Assembly (NCBI RefSeq): GCF_017115165.1
Contig: NZ_JABXKF010000177.1
Location: 22,010 to 86,009, forward strand
Direction: 5' to 3'
Source: Nostoc sp. LPT
GTDB lineage: Bacteria > Cyanobacteriota > Cyanobacteriia > Cyanobacteriales > Nostocaceae
DNA length: 64,000 bases
Of this stretch, positions 52,972 through 62,718 are shown piece after piece (the stretch's first letter is position 1; the number at the start of each line of letters is the position of its first letter). Below the pieces are notes generated by a model. It made no database searches, was not told where the DNA came from, and worked only from the letters and a program-made list of their open reading frames with translations. The position numbers were made by a program, and so were the translations under genes.

Positions 52972-55206
52972 TTATTTGATGCGGTGTAGTTTGACCTGAA
53001 AATCTTCACCACCACTCACAATCATGGTTCCTTGATTGGTTTTCAAGTCGATACTATTGATTTTTTTAGAGCTTTGATAAATTGTTTTACCTTCTGCTGC
53101 TCTTGTTTTGTCAAGCTTATGTTCGGGAGTTAAGTACCAAACTACGACTCGTCCATCATCGCCACCACTTACTAAAAGACTACCATCGTCACTAAATGCT
53201 AGAGTCCGCACAGATGTTTTTGATGCTGACCAACGGTCTAGTTGTGAACAATTAAGTTCATTTACTTTTTCTAGCGGATTCGGATTTTTGATAGTTTGAC
53301 ACTGATTTAAATCCCAAATCGTAATAAATCCCGCAGAATCAGAAGTTGCAAGGATTTTTCCTGTTGAGTCAGGAACAAAAGCTAATCCCCAAATAAAGTC
53401 TTCAGGCCCAACTAATGGGTCTAATTTTTCTAGATTTTGCACTGATAAACTTGGCGATTGTTTATCAGATTGAGTTTGATTCCACTGCCACAATATAAAA
53501 CGCTTAAAGTTTCCAGCAATTACTAGAGTTTTTGCATCTGGGCTGAGATTTAATGCCCGGGCTTGGAAACCTGAAAGTTTCAATCTACTTTGTACGTCAA
53601 TAACTTGCGGTTCTGGCAGAAAATTGCTGTTAGGCGCTGGTCTTGACCATAGTCTCACTTTACCACTGCCATACCCACTGAATAAGTTAAGTGAGTTTGA
53701 GGTGAAAGCTAGGTCAAAAACGCGATCGCCTTTTGCTTTCGGATCTTTAAGGTCTTGAAGTTGGCTAATCTTGGCACCTGATGGGACATCTCTAAGTTCA
53801 ATTACACCATTATCTAAACCAACAGCAACACGATTATTTTGTAATGGCATGAAGCGCAAGACTTCTACAGCGTCATCGGTAATGGCCATCAAACCTTTGG
53901 GCTGTTGCAGTTGATCGCAAGCAAGGGACTGCCCAGAATATTTTACTGTATCATCAGGGTCTAGGCTATCAGCGCCAATTCTCCAAAGTCTTAAGGTGCA
54001 ATCATCTGAACCACTGACCACAGATAAACCAATGCCACTAAAACGCACTGAGTTGACAGAACGGGTATGCATTACACCTCTGGGTTGCAGGATTAATGCT
54101 AGGAGTGCGGCTAATAGTGCGATCGCAGCCAATTGTAGCCATAAAGGTATAATTGGCAAAGTCTCCACTTCTAATGTCTGCGTGGCTGGGTCTGTACTCC
54201 CTAAACGTTGGTCGGATAATTCCGATTTAGCCTCCAGCAACAAAGTTTTACCGATTCCCACCCAAGGACGTTTTGTTTTAACATCGAGGATGACTTTACT
54301 TGTCTCTCCTAGATGCAGATTGGCGGTTTCAGGAAGCTTTTTAAAACTACATTTTCGCCAGTCTCTACCCTGTACCTGCACATTAATTTGCTGGTTGAGA
54401 TTGCTAGCATTTTTAAATAGTAATTCAAAGGAAGCTGTATCAGATTTCCAGTCAGGCAACCATGCCGATTTGCTGGGAATTTTCAGGTGTTTTTCTGTGG
54501 TAGTAAAGTCTATAAAACCTACAGGTAAAACTTCAATGTTGCCTCCAGCATTAGTTGGATAACCATTATTACTAACAGCTTCAATAGTAAAAGCGTAATT
54601 TTGACTGGGCGCTTGCACCACAGAAGGAGGTTGGCATTGGAATGTAGCTTCTGCTAAACCACCTGGATCTAAAGATAATCGCCGTTCTACACTGCCAGCT
54701 AGCCAAGACGGATCGACGCCTGTAAAACGTAGCATTACCTCAGTTGGTTGTTGCCCCAAGTTCCGCACCCGTACTGGTATATCGACAGAATTGCAAGGAT
54801 AAACTTGGAACTCTCGTACAGGCAATTCTATACTTAAATGTGTTGGTCTGTTGTCTCGCTCGATTTTCAGGCGTAGCACAAGTCTGGACTGTTGTGCTAA
54901 TTGCGGTGAAAAAATATTTACCATTAGGTTGACAGTACCAACAAATCCGGGAATGGGTGTATTGAATACGAAGACTTGGAAGATGGTACTACTACCCGGT
55001 GGCTTGGCTGCCGCTACCTCTGGTTCAAGTCGATACCAGCGATATCCTGTGTTGCGGATTTCTCCGGCTGCGGTAATTTCTATCTGAAAATTGACGAAGC
55101 GATCGCTGTCATTATTGACAGTTACCTCAAATGATACAGGAGTATCACCTGGACGAAAGGTTAAGTTCTGAGTAGAAAGGCTGGCATTAATAACACTTTT
55201 TTCCAT
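52972..55206 (-). CDS. Membrane protein with beta-sandwich and WD40 domains
   Basis: A 744-residue protein. Residues 1-350 are two or three strand-rich sandwich domains (QNLTFRPGDTPVSFEVTVNN, then VQVQGRDWRKCSFKKLPETA). A transmembrane helix follows near 358-378 (LWLQLAAIALLAALLALILQ). Residues 380-744 are about six WD40 blades, recognisable from SVVSGSDDCTLRLWRIG, LFSGYGSGKVRLWSRPAP, ILATSDSAGFITIWDLNQ, LLVSGGDDGRVVVWYLTPEH and IVSGGEDFQVKLHRIK. The gene leads a two-gene operon with 50664-52958, which repeats the N-terminal layout. It probably scaffolds proteins at the envelope, but the partner is unknown. Confidence 0.8.
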   Translation of the reverse strand: MEKSVINASLSTQNLTFRPGDTPVSFEVTVNNDSDRFVNFQIEITAAGEIRNTGYRWYRLEPEVAAAKPPGSSTIFQVFVFNTPIPGFVGTVNLMVNIFSPQLAQQSRLVLRLKIERDNRPTHLSIELPVREFQVYPCNSVDIPVRVRNLGQQPTEVMLRFTGVDPSWLAGSVERRLSLDPGGLAEATFQCQPPSVVQAPSQNYAFTIEAVSNNGYPTNAGGNIEVLPVGFIDFTTTEKHLKIPSKSAWLPDWKSDTASFELLFKNASNLNQQINVQVQGRDWRKCSFKKLPETANLHLGETSKVILDVKTKRPWVGIGKTLLLEAKSELSDQRLGSTDPATQTLEVETLPIIPLWLQLAAIALLAALLALILQPRGVMHTRSVNSVRFSGIGLSVVSGSDDCTLRLWRIGADSLDPDDTVKYSGQSLACDQLQQPKGLMAITDDAVEVLRFMPLQNNRVAVGLDNGVIELRDVPSGAKISQLQDLKDPKAKGDRVFDLAFTSNSLNLFSGYGSGKVRLWSRPAPNSNFLPEPQVIDVQSRLKLSGFQARALNLSPDAKTLVIAGNFKRFILWQWNQTQSDKQSPSLSVQNLEKLDPLVGPEDFIWGLAFVPDSTGKILATSDSAGFITIWDLNQCQTIKNPNPLEKVNELNCSQLDRWSASKTSVRTLAFSDDGSLLVSGGDDGRVVVWYLTPEHKLDKTRAAEGKTIYQSSKKINSIDLKTNQGTMIVSGGEDFQVKLHRIK

Positions 55207-55636
55207 GCTATTACTTATAATATTTTTTTATATTCTGCATGACTAGCACTATTAAAAAATTAATCTCTCGTGAAAACGTGATAATAGCTTTTTCCTTTGA
55301 TTATTGAAATTTATATACTATTAAATATTGTGTAATAAATTGGCCAATTTATAAAAGTCATTTTCAAAGGCGATCGCTAATAGAGATATAAGCCAAAAAG
55401 AATGTAGAGACGTAGCACTGCTACCGTCTCTACAAGGGTTCTGGATAACGCATATTTAATTTCTGGATATAATATCAAGTCCGATTAATCACTTCATGAT
55501 TGCCGAATCTGTGCAAAAATCCCAAAAGCCTCTTTCTCCCTGCCCCCTGCTCCCTGCCCCCCTGCAAGAACTGCGGTCTAAATGATAAGTCTTTAGCTGC
55601 ACACGATATGACCTCTCAGCAACGCCTGAACTCAAA
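55207..55636. other. Spacer with a palindromic GTAGAGACG element
   Basis: No gene is seen. The only clear structures are the palindrome at 55403-55434 and a CCCTGCCCCCTGCTCCCTGC tract near 55540. Confidence 0.4.
55403..55434. repeat. Palindromic repeat TGTAGAGACG...CGTCTCTACA
   Basis: Ten-base perfect arms enclose TAGCACTGCTAC, which is itself mostly palindromic. This looks like one copy of a dispersed inverted repeat common in cyanobacterial spacers, and not like a terminator because no T tract follows. Confidence 0.7.
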
Positions 55637-57712
55637 TTAAAACCGCTGCCCAATTCCCAGATGCACTTTGCTTTCTCCTTGGTCGTTAATGCCATAGTCA
55701 GCCCGAATTAAGCCTAGTGGTGAACTTAATCGCACTCCTGCCCCATAACCAAAACCATAACCTGGTTTATCCCGTACACCTGCCGGATCTCCTAATACAG
55801 TATCACCAGAGCCTAAATCTGAGGCGAAGTCGGCAAACAATACACCGCCTACAATTGGTAAGACGGGAAAACGGTATTCTGCGGAGGCTAAGACATAACT
55901 ACGACCACTGCCAACATCTCCAGAATCGTAACCGCGCACAGAATTGGAACCACCTAAGTTAAAGCTTTCGTAAGGCGGTAAATTCCCAATAACGGTACCA
56001 GCTTGCACATTCACTGCAAATACTTGTGGCTGTTTGCTGTTAAATAACTGTACTGGTAAATATTGGCTGTAATTGGCTTTGAGGCGATTGAGGGAAATAT
56101 TACCTTCACCAATGGGCACAGATTGTTCTGTACTCAGACTCAAAACGGAACCTTGAGTTGGATTGAGGGGATTATCTCGTTGGTCTTTGGTGACGATAAA
56201 GGATACGGTAGTTAGGTCATCAATACCAGTTCCACTCGCAGATAGGGGATTGCCCTGAGCGTCGGTTGGGGTAATATTACCTTGGCGATCGCGAATACTA
56301 GTTCGGGTATAGTTTAATCCTAATGAGGTATTCCAATCGTCGATTGGTCGCTGCAAGCTGACACCACCGCCAATTTGACCTTCTCGCACTTTGTCGCCGT
56401 TGGCTAACTTAATCTTGTCATCAAAAGTTTCCGAAAGTTCCTGACTACGAAAACCATTTACAGTGTAGCCCAAGCGATCGGGGTTAGTTGTCCGATAAGG
56501 ACTGGTAAATTTGGTATTAAACTGCAAGTCTCGGCTACTTACACCAACATTCACACCTAAAGTATCATTAACACCACCAACATTTTGATCTTGATAGCTG
56601 ATTGTACCTACCAATCCCTGATCGGCATTGTAACTACCACCCAAGTTAACACCACGCGCCCCAGTTTCTTTGAGTTGGTAGACTAAATCAAGTTTTGTTG
56701 CATCTCCTTCTAAGGCAACATTCACAGTCTCAAATAAACCAGTACGATATAGCTGTTGTATGTCTTGTTTAACGACATTTTCTTGGAAAATTTGACCAGG
56801 TTTCAACTTGAATTGTTGTTGTAAGAAATCTGCTTTGGTGCGTCCTCCAACGGGATTACCCTTGCTATCAACGGTTTTACCCTCATCGTTGACAAAGCGA
56901 AATTTGATATCACTCACCAAACCTTCAGCAACATTCACAGTGAGAATGCCTTGAGAACTGGGTTTAATTGATAGCACTCGTGCTAAGTTATAACCATTGT
57001 CGGCGTACCACTTGTTGATTTGTGCTACTGCTTGTTGTAGTGCACTGGGACTAATGGTGGTTCCAATCTGAGATTGCAAACGTTGTTGAGCGACTTGATA
57101 GGTAAGTACTTTAGCACCAGATAGTTGCAGCGATCGCACAATCACTGGTTGGACTTGGTATACTATATTCAATCCAGCCTGGGTGCTAAAGTTATTCACA
57201 CTGACACTGCTAAATAAACCTGTATTTAAAATTGCTGTTACATCTTTTTGTAGCTGGCTTTGACTAGTTTCTCCACCCGTCTGGGTTTTAATTACCTGGC
57301 GAATGATTTGCTGTAATTCTTGATTGGCTCCCACCACCTGAATATCTGTAGCTGTGACGACTAAATCGCTTTCAGTAGCAGGAGTTTTGGGGGATGAGGG
57401 GGAAAAAGAGGGAGTGGGAGGGAGTATTACTGATGAATTACCCTTATCTACTGATTTTAAGACTACTGGGGAATTTTTGTTTGCACTTGTTTGCACGGCG
57501 ACGGGATTTCGGGAAAATTGTTGTGCAACTATAGTTTCTGGGGAAGCAATTTTCTCTACCCGTGCGGGAGTGTCTTCAATTATCGGCACCACCAAGTTAC
57601 CAGCTTTTGGAGTTGGAGTAACGGTTTTAGCAGGTGCAGCCGTTGCTTGCTGAGTAACATTGCCAGTAGCTAAAGTAGCTAAAGTAAAAATTGCAGTAGC
57701 AGAAACTCGCAT
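55637..57712 (-). CDS. bamA: Omp85/BamA-type outer-membrane assembly protein
   Basis: A 691-residue outer-membrane protein. Residues 1-26 are a signal peptide. A Pro/Ser-rich linker (about 30-115) contains LPPTPSFSPSSPKTPATESD, encoded by spacer-type repeat DNA. Three POTRA domains follow (about 115-355). A 16-stranded barrel then fills the rest, with YESFNLGGSNSVRGYDSGDV near 580, which is the VRGY/F lid-lock motif, and a final strand ending in Phe (HLGIGQRF). Cyanobacteria often keep several Omp85 paralogues, so it may be BamA or a related translocator. Confidence 0.88.
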   Translation of the reverse strand: MRVSATAIFTLATLATGNVTQQATAAPAKTVTPTPKAGNLVVPIIEDTPARVEKIASPETIVAQQFSRNPVAVQTSANKNSPVVLKSVDKGNSSVILPPTPSFSPSSPKTPATESDLVVTATDIQVVGANQELQQIIRQVIKTQTGGETSQSQLQKDVTAILNTGLFSSVSVNNFSTQAGLNIVYQVQPVIVRSLQLSGAKVLTYQVAQQRLQSQIGTTISPSALQQAVAQINKWYADNGYNLARVLSIKPSSQGILTVNVAEGLVSDIKFRFVNDEGKTVDSKGNPVGGRTKADFLQQQFKLKPGQIFQENVVKQDIQQLYRTGLFETVNVALEGDATKLDLVYQLKETGARGVNLGGSYNADQGLVGTISYQDQNVGGVNDTLGVNVGVSSRDLQFNTKFTSPYRTTNPDRLGYTVNGFRSQELSETFDDKIKLANGDKVREGQIGGGVSLQRPIDDWNTSLGLNYTRTSIRDRQGNITPTDAQGNPLSASGTGIDDLTTVSFIVTKDQRDNPLNPTQGSVLSLSTEQSVPIGEGNISLNRLKANYSQYLPVQLFNSKQPQVFAVNVQAGTVIGNLPPYESFNLGGSNSVRGYDSGDVGSGRSYVLASAEYRFPVLPIVGGVLFADFASDLGSGDTVLGDPAGVRDKPGYGFGYGAGVRLSSPLGLIRADYGINDQGESKVHLGIGQRF
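57388..57424. repeat. G/A-rich repeat inside the bamA-like gene
   Basis: TGGGGGATGAGGGGGAAAAA continuing into GAGGGAGTGGGAGGGAG lies in the coding region of the N-terminal linker. It resembles the spacers at 3163 and 12650. Confidence 0.65.
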
Positions 57713-57851
57713 AATATTTAACCTAATTAACTGGGAGTTAGTTGTAGAGACGCTAGCGAATAGGGATAATACTAACTTCCAGCTTCTTCGTCGATTTCCC
57801 TATTTATACCTCTTACCCAAACAGACAGTTAATTTTGATATTTTGTTTCTT

Positions 57852-59216
57852 ATGAATAATGTATCTCGGTCATCTCTAGCTTCTAACTCCCAATCTGCAA
57901 CTTCTCCTTTGCGGCTACTTGTATTAAGTAATGGTCATGGGGAAGATATGATTGCAGTTCGGATTTTGCAAGAACTCCAACGACAACCAAACCCACCAGA
58001 GATATTTGCTTTACCTCTGGTGGGTGAGGGACGTGCTTATGAACAGTTGGATATCCCCTTTATCGGTTCAGTCCTGACTATGCCTTCTGGCGGCTTTATT
58101 TATATGGATGGCCGCCAATTAGCGCGGGATGTACGTGGTGGTTTATTGCAACTTACCCTCAGCCAAATTAAAGCTATCCGCCGTTGGGTGAGTTCTCAAA
58201 AAAAATCAGGTAATAAAAGAGCAATTTTAGCAGTGGGAGATATTATCCCGTTGTTGTTTGCAACATTCAGTGGCGCTAATTATGCTTTTGTCGGTACAGC
58301 AAAATCTGAATATTCTGTGCGAGATGAATCTGGATTATTACCACGGAAATATAAAGACACACGTTGGGAAAACTTTTCTGGTTCAGTTTACCATCCTTGG
58401 GAACGTTGGTTAATGAGTCGTCGCCGTTGTAAAGCAGTATTCCCTAGAGATGCGCTGACGGCAGAAATATTAAAACAATGGCCAATTCCAGCTTTTTCTT
58501 TCGGTAATCCCATGATGGATGGTCTAGAGTCGATGTTTTCACGTCAACAATTTTATAGTCAGAATACCCAACAGCAAGAGACAGTTCGACCTTTTGTAGT
58601 GACTCTTCTTCCTGGTTCTCGTCCGCCAGAAGCATACACCAACTGGGAAACAATTATGATTGCCGTATCTGCATTAATGACAAGTTTTCAACAGCGAGAT
58701 TCAATCTTCTATACTTCTAACAGAATAGTGTTTTTAGGTGCGATCGCTCCTGGTTTAGACTCTAATATTTTATCCCAAAGCGTGCAATCCCAAGGCTGGC
58801 GTGCTGAATCAGCATCTCCTATCAAACTTCGCGACCCAAATGTCTTGACATTTAAACAGAGAAATGCTTATCTGCTGTTGACACAAAAAGCTTATAATGA
58901 TTGCTTGCATTTGGGAGATTTAGCGATCGCAATGGCAGGTACAGCCACAGAACAGTTTATCGGTTTAGGCAAACCTGCGATCGCAATTCCCGGTAATGGG
59001 CCACAATATAATCCTGGCTTTGCTGAATCTCAAAGTCGTTTACTGGGATCGTCTTTGATTTTAATCAATCAACCGGCAGAAGTAGCGAAGGTTGTACAAT
59101 CTCTATTTAAAAATCCTGATAATTTGCAAATTATTGCTGAAAATGGTGAGCGACGCATGGGCAAACCGGGAGCAGCACTACGTATTGCTAATTGCTTGCG
59201 GGAAAGATTGGGATAA
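57852..59216 (+). CDS. Lipid-A-disaccharide synthase-related glycosyltransferase
   Basis: About 454 residues from the ATG at 57852. An in-frame start at 57660 would run into the divergent bamA-like gene and adds no family sequence. The N-terminus has LLVLSNGHGEDMIAVRILQE (Gly-His-Gly-Glu-Asp), then SGGFIYMDGRQLARDVRGGL and AVGDIIPLLFATFSGANYAF. The C-terminal half has VTLLPGSRPPEAYTNWETIM and LAIAMAGTATEQFIGLGKPA, all shared with LpxB-related proteins. Because the GHGED motif replaces the LpxB active-site wording, the true product may be another glycolipid. Confidence 0.82.
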   Translation: MNNVSRSSLASNSQSATSPLRLLVLSNGHGEDMIAVRILQELQRQPNPPEIFALPLVGEGRAYEQLDIPFIGSVLTMPSGGFIYMDGRQLARDVRGGLLQLTLSQIKAIRRWVSSQKKSGNKRAILAVGDIIPLLFATFSGANYAFVGTAKSEYSVRDESGLLPRKYKDTRWENFSGSVYHPWERWLMSRRRCKAVFPRDALTAEILKQWPIPAFSFGNPMMDGLESMFSRQQFYSQNTQQQETVRPFVVTLLPGSRPPEAYTNWETIMIAVSALMTSFQQRDSIFYTSNRIVFLGAIAPGLDSNILSQSVQSQGWRAESASPIKLRDPNVLTFKQRNAYLLLTQKAYNDCLHLGDLAIAMAGTATEQFIGLGKPAIAIPGNGPQYNPGFAESQSRLLGSSLILINQPAEVAKVVQSLFKNPDNLQIIAENGERRMGKPGAALRIANCLRERLG

Positions 59217-59391
59217 TGGGGTATTGGGCAAAACAGTGTTGAGTGCTGTTAGCGGATAGCTAAGGTTTAGCCCGTGCTGTTAGCTTTCTTTGAGGCGTTG
59301 AGCCAGTGCTAAGTTAGGAGTTAGGAGTTAGAAGTAAAGAGTTATTCTCCTTGTCTCCTTATCTCCCCATCTCTCCCTTGTCCCTAATCCC

Positions 59392-60114
59392 TCACGCCAC
59401 CAACCCCGAACGTAAGGCCCTTACAGCAGCTTGGGTACGGTCATCAGCACATAGTTTATTTAGAATATTACGAACATGGGTTTTTACAGTACCAACTGTA
59501 ATGTAGAGTTTCTCGGCAATTTGCCCATTACTACACCCAGCTACAATCAACTCTAGGATTTCCAGTTCCCGTTGAGTCAGAGGGTATGTTTCCAAAACTT
59601 GCTCGTATTCTGTCGCCAGCGCCTCAATTTTTACAGTCTTCGGCTTGTCAGAACCTTGGCTTTCTCCAGGAATACCTTGGCGCATCTTCCGCAATACGAC
59701 GTTGGCAATTGCCGGATCAATCCAAGAGTTACCGCCGTGAGTTGCTTGAATTGCTTCAGTTAATTTACTAATGCTGGTTTCTTTCATATAATAAGAATCA
59801 GCACCAGCTGCGAAGGCTGCAAGTACAGCATCCTCTGTATGATCCATTGTCAAGATGAGAATCTTCGTAGTAGATTGCCCATTTTCAGCCTGGGAGCGTT
59901 TAAATTTACGAGTGAGTTCGATGCCATCCATGTCAGGCAAGCCGATATCTACTACCGCTACATCTGGCTTTGCCGTCTCTAAAAGTTTTAATCCTTGTGT
60001 AGCATTTGCCGCTTCGCCAATTACTTTCAATGCACTATGAGACTGTAATGCTGCTCGTAGCCCCATTCGCGTTAAGTCATGATCTTCAATTAAAATAATA
60101 CTAATTTCATTCAT
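59392..60114 (-). CDS. NarL/FixJ-type response regulator
   Basis: About 240 residues from the ATG at 60114 (MNEISIILIEDHDLTRMGLR). An upstream start at 60144 is possible. The receiver domain has the phospho-acceptor Asp56 (DVAVVDIGLPDMDG) and Lys in YYMKETSI. The C-terminal LuxR-type helix-turn-helix is LTQRELEILELIVAGCSNGQ and KLYITVGTVKTHVRNILNKL. It should bind DNA as a dimer when phosphorylated by a kinase. The partner is not adjacent, but two receiver-kinase genes lie 1.2 kb away on the other strand. Confidence 0.92.
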   Translation of the reverse strand: MNEISIILIEDHDLTRMGLRAALQSHSALKVIGEAANATQGLKLLETAKPDVAVVDIGLPDMDGIELTRKFKRSQAENGQSTTKILILTMDHTEDAVLAAFAAGADSYYMKETSISKLTEAIQATHGGNSWIDPAIANVVLRKMRQGIPGESQGSDKPKTVKIEALATEYEQVLETYPLTQRELEILELIVAGCSNGQIAEKLYITVGTVKTHVRNILNKLCADDRTQAAVRALRSGLVA

Positions 60115-60759
60115 CGTTACACTCACTCTTGCGCTGTTTGGCATCTTTACAAAGTATCAGCTTTTGTAACTATTATCTCTTATTTTCCCAAACTAAAGAT
60201 AGATGATATTTCAACCTGTCTGCATCCACCGATAGAAATAATAAGTACCCCAAATTTTTATATTTAGATAGAGGACAAATCTAGCTGGAGATATATAGAT
60301 ACTTACATAAAAAGTATGAAATATTGAAACGAATGCCAAATTGCTTCTCCTTGCTGACAATTCAGCTTTGAGTTGCCATGTTCCATTCATTAATTAGTAT
60401 TATTTTGGATCGAACTTTAAAAAAGCTTACGAAAATGAAAAAATTACACCAAGTACAAAGTTGCTTTCCGAGAAAGTGAACAATGTTTCGAGCGATTTTT
60501 AACCAAACCTTTGGATTCATCCGATTGATAGAGCCAATATAAATCTTCATCGAAAAGAATTAGGCAGCGTTAAAATTTTCTGGAATCACCAACAGTAAAG
60601 TAATTTGTAGTCCTTTGTCGCGAACTTGTTCGTCTAACTTTTTACAGGATATAACACAATCCCTCTATGCAAACCTCTCCTGTTTAGGTTTTAAACTTTT
60701 GTCGGTAAGCTTTCTTCGGCATTAATGCTTGGTAGTTTTGCGAACACGTATAAGTCCGA
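60115..60759. other. Spacer upstream of a kinase remnant
   Basis: It contains possible promoter sequence for the NarL-type regulator. On the minus strand at 60560-60664 there is a short frame ending VRDKGLQITLLLVIPENF that looks protein-like but begins after a stop. I could not name it. Confidence 0.35.
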
Positions 60760-60927
60760 TATACCTGTGAAAATACTAATATTGGTCTGGTGATCGCTAA
60801 GAAAATTGTCGAAATTTCAGAAGATAGGATTACTTCAGATTCACAAATAGGTATAGATAGTACTTTTTATTTATCTGGTCTAACTAACCTGATAGGTAAA
60901 ACTATTCAAGCTTATGGTACACGATAA
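60760..60927 (+). pseudogene. Remnant of a histidine kinase ATPase C-terminus
   Basis: The plus strand reads GLVIAKKIVEISEDRITSDS, then QIGIDSTFYLSGLTNLIGKT and a TAA. This matches the end of a kinase ATPase domain (typical wording GLAIAKKIVELHGGRI, S-x-G-x-GSTFYF). The preceding codons (YTCENTNIGL) look like a worn G2 box. No start and no N-terminal domains remain. Confidence 0.75.
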
Positions 60928-61150
60928 TGGTATGCAACTCTCACCAATGACTGACGACGGTGGCTTGCTCACTCCTTTACAATTGTTTTTAAGCTTAGTA
61001 AAGTATTTTATATGAACTGTGTCTACTTGTTAATTACTAATTTTTTAAGGGATATTGGTCATTTGCTTGGAGTTTAGTTCGCAGAGTCTGGGAAGTTAAC
61101 CAGATTGAAGATACAACAGACTGAATTAAACCCAAAAAACGCCCGACAGA

Positions 61151-61213
61151 GTGATTAACATATTACTAATGGAGGATGACGAAATTGATGTGATGAATGT
61201 CAATCATGTCTGA
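61151..61213 (+). pseudogene. Remnant of an Rcp1-like response regulator
   Basis: From the GTG at 61151 the frame reads VINILLMEDDEIDVMNVN and stops at TGA after 20 codons. This is the start of an Rcp1-like receiver (usual wording INILLVEDDEVDVMNVKRAF). The downstream part has been lost. With the kinase remnant just upstream, it suggests a decayed kinase-regulator pair. Confidence 0.75.
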
Positions 61214-61352
61214 AACTAGATATTATGCAAAATGTTTTAGTCAATCAAATTACAGATTTTAGATGTCCGAAAATCTTATATTCTTTAATTGGATAATCTG
61301 AAAAGTGAAATGTTATAGATAAACCTATGTTTGGCGGCGAAAATAAAAACCA

Positions 61353-62702
61353 ATGGAAGAGACGCTGAAAATTTTGGTTGTAGACGATGATGAAGTCGAC
61401 CGGATAGCAATCCGTTCTGCCCTGACTACAGCAGGTGTTCAGATGGAACTGTCTGAAGTAGGCGATGGTAATGATGCGTTCTCTGTCTTAAGGAGTACTG
61501 CCTACGATTGTGTTTTCCTCGACTATCGTTTACCAGACCAAAATGGACTAACCTTAATTCAACAGCTGCGTTCTTTGGAAATTAAAATTCCTTTAATAGT
61601 CCTAACTGGTGAAGGAGATGAAAAAATTACTCTCCAATTATTGAAAGCTGGTGCTACAGACTATCTCTCTAAGTCTAGGATATCTCCAGAAACTCTGTCG
61701 CAAGTTTTGCGAAGTGCGATTCGGATTTATCGGGCAGAAATGCAGGTAGATTTGGCAAACCAGCAGCTCAGAGAAAGTCACGAACAACTCATTTGTAAGA
61801 ACCAAGAATTGGAGAGACAACAGCAACAGATTCAAACGCAAAACTTCAAGCTATTGGAGGCATCACGTCTAAAATCACTTTTTTTGGCAACTATTTCCCA
61901 TGAACTTAGAACGCCGATGAATGCGATTATTGGTTTTTCGCAAATACTGCTGCGTCCTAAGTTCGGTCAACTAACGCACCAGCAAGCAGATATGGTTGAG
62001 CGCATTTTGAATAATGGGAAGCATTTACTGATGCTACTCAATGAAGTTCTCGACTTTTCCAAGCTGGAGGGAGGAGGATTAGATTTAAAGGCGGAAATAT
62101 TTGATGTATCAAAAGTAATCAATCTCGTTGTAAGTGAAATGCGCTCCCTAGCTGAGGCTAAAAATCTTTCATTGTCAGTACAAACCGATTTGCAAAATCC
62201 TTTGGTATTTAACGATCCGGTTCGTGTCAGACAGATTTTAATTAACCTCCTCTCCAACGCCATTAAATTCACAGAGTCTGGTGAAATTTGGGTTGAGGTT
62301 AAGGAACTACCTGCAAATCGAGTAGTAATTATTGTTCAAGATACAGGTATTGGCATAGCCCCCAAAGATTTTAAACATATTTTTGAAGCATTTCGGCAAG
62401 TCGATCAAACTATCACTCGCAAATATCCAGGTACAGGTCTGGGTTTGGCAATTACAGATTCGCTAGTGCGAATGATGGGCGGCAAAATCTTTCTTAAGAG
62501 TAAATTAGGGGCGGGTTCAATGTTTAAAATTGAATTGCCACGTCAAATTATATTACCGACTGTAGCAGCCAATTCTCCAGCTTCACAGTTAGATAACGAC
62601 GATTTTTTTTGCCCTGCAAAAAATCCTCATCAGTCATCTTCCCAAGCCAGAAAAGCACCAATAGAATATCCTAAATTTAAAAATTACTTCCAAAAAAACT
62701 GA
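61353..62702 (+). CDS. Receiver-histidine kinase hybrid protein
   Basis: A 449-residue cytoplasmic protein. The N-terminal receiver domain (1-125) has Asp57 (VFLDYRLPDQNG) and the acidic pair at 11-13. A coiled coil of about 45 residues (DLANQQLRESHEQLI) leads to the His box FLATISHELRTPMNAIIGFS with His183. The ATPase domain has VRQILINLLSNAIKFTESGE (N box), IIVQDTGIGI (G1) and YPGTGLGLAITDSL (G2). Such receiver-first kinases act in the middle of phosphorelays. A second gene of the same type begins 16 bases after the stop, so they form an operon. Confidence 0.93.
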   Translation: MEETLKILVVDDDEVDRIAIRSALTTAGVQMELSEVGDGNDAFSVLRSTAYDCVFLDYRLPDQNGLTLIQQLRSLEIKIPLIVLTGEGDEKITLQLLKAGATDYLSKSRISPETLSQVLRSAIRIYRAEMQVDLANQQLRESHEQLICKNQELERQQQQIQTQNFKLLEASRLKSLFLATISHELRTPMNAIIGFSQILLRPKFGQLTHQQADMVERILNNGKHLLMLLNEVLDFSKLEGGGLDLKAEIFDVSKVINLVVSEMRSLAEAKNLSLSVQTDLQNPLVFNDPVRVRQILINLLSNAIKFTESGEIWVEVKELPANRVVIIVQDTGIGIAPKDFKHIFEAFRQVDQTITRKYPGTGLGLAITDSLVRMMGGKIFLKSKLGAGSMFKIELPRQIILPTVAANSPASQLDNDDFFCPAKNPHQSSSQARKAPIEYPKFKNYFQKN

Positions 62703-62718
62703 TAAAAATTTATAAATC

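Noticed and set aside
57660..57851. Upstream start of the LpxB-related gene
   Set aside because: It would overlap the start of the divergent bamA-like gene and adds 64 residues unlike the family.
60362..60550. 62-codon minus-strand frame
   Set aside because: No ribosome binding site and no recognisable pattern. Composition matches AT-rich spacer DNA.
60560..60664. Short minus-strand frame ending in VRDKGLQITLLLVIPENF
   Set aside because: It looks protein-like but begins after a stop codon, has only about 34 codons, and I could not assign a parent family.
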